A DNA stretch of 64,000 bases, from assembly GCA_035487295.1 (NCBI GenBank), contig DATHMH010000031.1, positions 18,228 to 82,227 on the forward strand, read 5' to 3'. The notes under the pieces were generated by a model, which saw only the letters and a program-made list of their open reading frames with translations, did no database searches and was not told the origin of the DNA. Of the stretch, positions 62,701-64,000 are shown one piece after another; the first letter of the stretch is position 1, and each line of letters begins with the position of its first letter. The DNA is from QIAW01 sp035487295 (lineage in GTDB: Bacteria; Acidobacteriota; Terriglobia; Terriglobales; Acidobacteriaceae). Both the position numbers and the translations under genes were made by a program.

Positions 62701-63609
62701 ATGCGCCCGTTAAGGGTGAAAGCAGCATGGCCCGCGATCAAAGGATCACTGATAACCATCTACAAAGATGTTTATGACGAACATCTCTTCGTATTTGCCG
62801 CCGGGCTGTCGTACTATTTTGTGCTCTCACTGTTTCCGCTGTTAGTTTCGATGGCGTCCCTGCTCGGGTATATACCCATCCCTCACCTGTTTGAGGGCCT
62901 TCTAGGCTTGATGGCAAGGCTCGTGCCCGGAGATGGAATGAGTTTGGTGCGAAAAATCGTGTCTGACGTCGTCAGCCACAAACACACGCACTTCCTTACG
63001 CTCGGGTTAGTTTTCACGATCTGGACAGTTTCCAGCGGATTTGCGGCGATCATGGACGGTCTTAATGTCGTTTATCGAGTTCGCGAAACACGCCCCGTCT
63101 GGAGGACTAGACCGATTGCACTCGGGCTGACGTTGCTCGCGGGATCTCTGTTACTCGTAGCTGTGGGATTAATGGTGGAGGGGACGCACTTTGGAATCTG
63201 GTTTACCGGAAGATTTAACCTCAATCCTGCCATACTCGCCGCCTGGCGTTACTTCCGATGGAGCATCGCTATAGCCTTTGCCGTGCTCGCAGTAGAACTC
63301 CTCTACCATTTCGGTCCGAATATGAAGCAGCGCTTCCGGGACAGCCTGATCGGGGCAATCGTTGCAGTCACGACCTGGATTGGTTTGTCATACGTGCTGG
63401 GGAGTTACTTCCGAAACTTCGACAATCTTGATGTGACTTATGGAGCGCTAGGCGCTGCGATCGGCTTATACGTGTGGTTTTATCTTTCTGGTTTTGCCGT
63501 TCTGATCGGTGGAGAAATTAACTTTCTGCTTGGCCAACGAAGGGACCACCGAATTTTGCAATCGTCCTCTGCGCGTACTCAGATCAATAATCTGGATGCC
63601 GCAGCGTGA
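62701..63609 (+). CDS. YihY/BrkB-family membrane protein
   Basis: A 302-residue inner membrane protein with about six helices. The family pattern is clear: DEHLFVFAAGLSYYFVLSLFPLLVSMASLLGY, TLGLVFTIWTVSSGFAAIMDGLNVVYRVRETRP, and LDVTYGALGAAIGLYVWFYLSGFAVLIGGEIN. Members were once called RNase BN or BrkB; the RNase assignment was wrong, and the function is unclear. GAGGTGA lies just upstream of the ATG. It is the last complete gene and convergent with the partial radical SAM gene. Confidence 0.93.
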   Translation: MRPLRVKAAWPAIKGSLITIYKDVYDEHLFVFAAGLSYYFVLSLFPLLVSMASLLGYIPIPHLFEGLLGLMARLVPGDGMSLVRKIVSDVVSHKHTHFLTLGLVFTIWTVSSGFAAIMDGLNVVYRVRETRPVWRTRPIALGLTLLAGSLLLVAVGLMVEGTHFGIWFTGRFNLNPAILAAWRYFRWSIAIAFAVLAVELLYHFGPNMKQRFRDSLIGAIVAVTTWIGLSYVLGSYFRNFDNLDVTYGALGAAIGLYVWFYLSGFAVLIGGEINFLLGQRRDHRILQSSSARTQINNLDAAA

Positions 63610-63676
63610 ATTGACTTCCAAAGAATAGCCAGCAGGAACCGTTAAAGGTGTGCAAAACGGACATTGCTATAGCCCG

Positions 63677-64000
63677 CTAGGGCAGCACCCGCAGTTCTTC
63701 TTCGACTGGTGGGAGTTGGGCGGTCTTTTTGGACCGAATCTGGCCAATCCTGACTGAGGCTTTGAAGATGGCCCCAACGGGGATGACGCCGCCGAGCTTG
63801 TGCGCCGCTACGGCCGCCAAGCCCATGGATGCGACGCATCCGCACGAACTGCAGTCCGGATTCCCGCCGTATTGACAGGGCACGACCTTGGTTTTCAGGT
63901 CCGCCGACAGTATTTGGGTGGTGAGCGCAAAAACACAGTCCTTGGGACTGCCTGGAGGCGTGGCGAATTGGCGAATCATCCCCTCCGGCATGTCCAGCTT
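63677..64000 (-). CDS. C-terminal part of a radical SAM-type protein, 5' end beyond window
   Basis: About 107 C-terminal residues; the start lies beyond base 64000. The frame contains YGGNPDCSSCGCVASMGLAAVAAHKLGGVIPVGAIFKAS, the NPDC-xx-CGC cysteine cluster and GVIPVG motif seen at the C-terminus of a group of radical SAM proteins (HpnH-like). The radical SAM core with its CxxxCxxC is outside. A start at ATG 63991 is possible only if the gene were very short, which is unlikely. Family call is moderate. Confidence 0.6.
   Translation of the reverse strand, partial: KLDMPEGMIRQFATPPGSPKDCVFALTTQILSADLKTKVVPCQYGGNPDCSSCGCVASMGLAAVAAHKLGGVIPVGAIFKASVRIGQIRSKKTAQLPPVEEELRVLP

Overview
The window looks like a chromosomal stretch of a soil Acidobacteriota bacterium (Terriglobia/Koribacter type). 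The reasons are a VWFA-related protein of the acidobacterial type, a DUF3300-DUF2950 pair, DUF4136 and DUF2254 proteins, several tiny zinc-ribbon proteins typical of that phylum, many two-component genes and moderate GC. It is Gram-negative in content: RND efflux, outer membrane porins, an OmpA protein, lipoproteins. No tRNA, rRNA, CRISPR array or intact mobile element was seen.

Layout. 0-8 kb: an RND efflux operon (membrane fusion protein, pump, outer membrane factor cut by the left edge) and a large MscS channel. 8-18.5 kb: envelope genes (zinc ribbon, DUF3300/DUF2950, a CpxP-like protein with a tiny secreted peptide, DUF2254, a class D sortase overlapping its LPXTG-type substrate, a beta-barrel protein). 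18.6-26 kb: a GH63-like glycosidase, a lipoprotein, a DcaP-like porin, PPK2 and an outer membrane channel. 26-31 kb: an AspT-type exchanger beside a very large Orn/Lys/Arg-type decarboxylase, probably an acid-consuming module. 31-34 kb: a small exported protein and an OmpA-family protein. 34-50 kb: a signalling island with four histidine kinases or kinase-like proteins, two NarL/LuxR-type regulators, a dual-receiver protein, receiver-only proteins and a frameshifted receiver, plus DUF4136, aquaporin and an IS1595-type remnant. 50-64 kb: a barrel protein, an acetate kinase remnant, a VWA protein, and a set of small stress and envelope proteins (DUF5670-like, SYLF, ClpP-like, Thivi_2564-like, AsmA, BrkB), ending in the C-terminus of a radical SAM protein.

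The main discovery is a dispersed regulatory element. I count 22 copies of a 16-bp palindrome, consensus CTGTCA-N4-TGACAG, between 5.2 and 51.3 kb, called the CTGTCA box below. In 21 copies a -10-like hexamer (usually TAnnnT) lies 23 nt, or in five cases 24 nt, downstream of one end; there is no fixed -35 box. The palindrome would be centred near -43, the place of a class II activator, with the length and position of lux/las boxes bound by LuxR-type (GerE) HTH dimers. The boxes precede nearly every promoter-like region of the first 51 kb, including the kinase and response-regulator genes, and none was found from 52 to 64 kb. The window therefore looks like one co-regulated envelope-stress regulon that includes candidate genes for its own regulator. 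The regulator itself cannot be identified from sequence alone.
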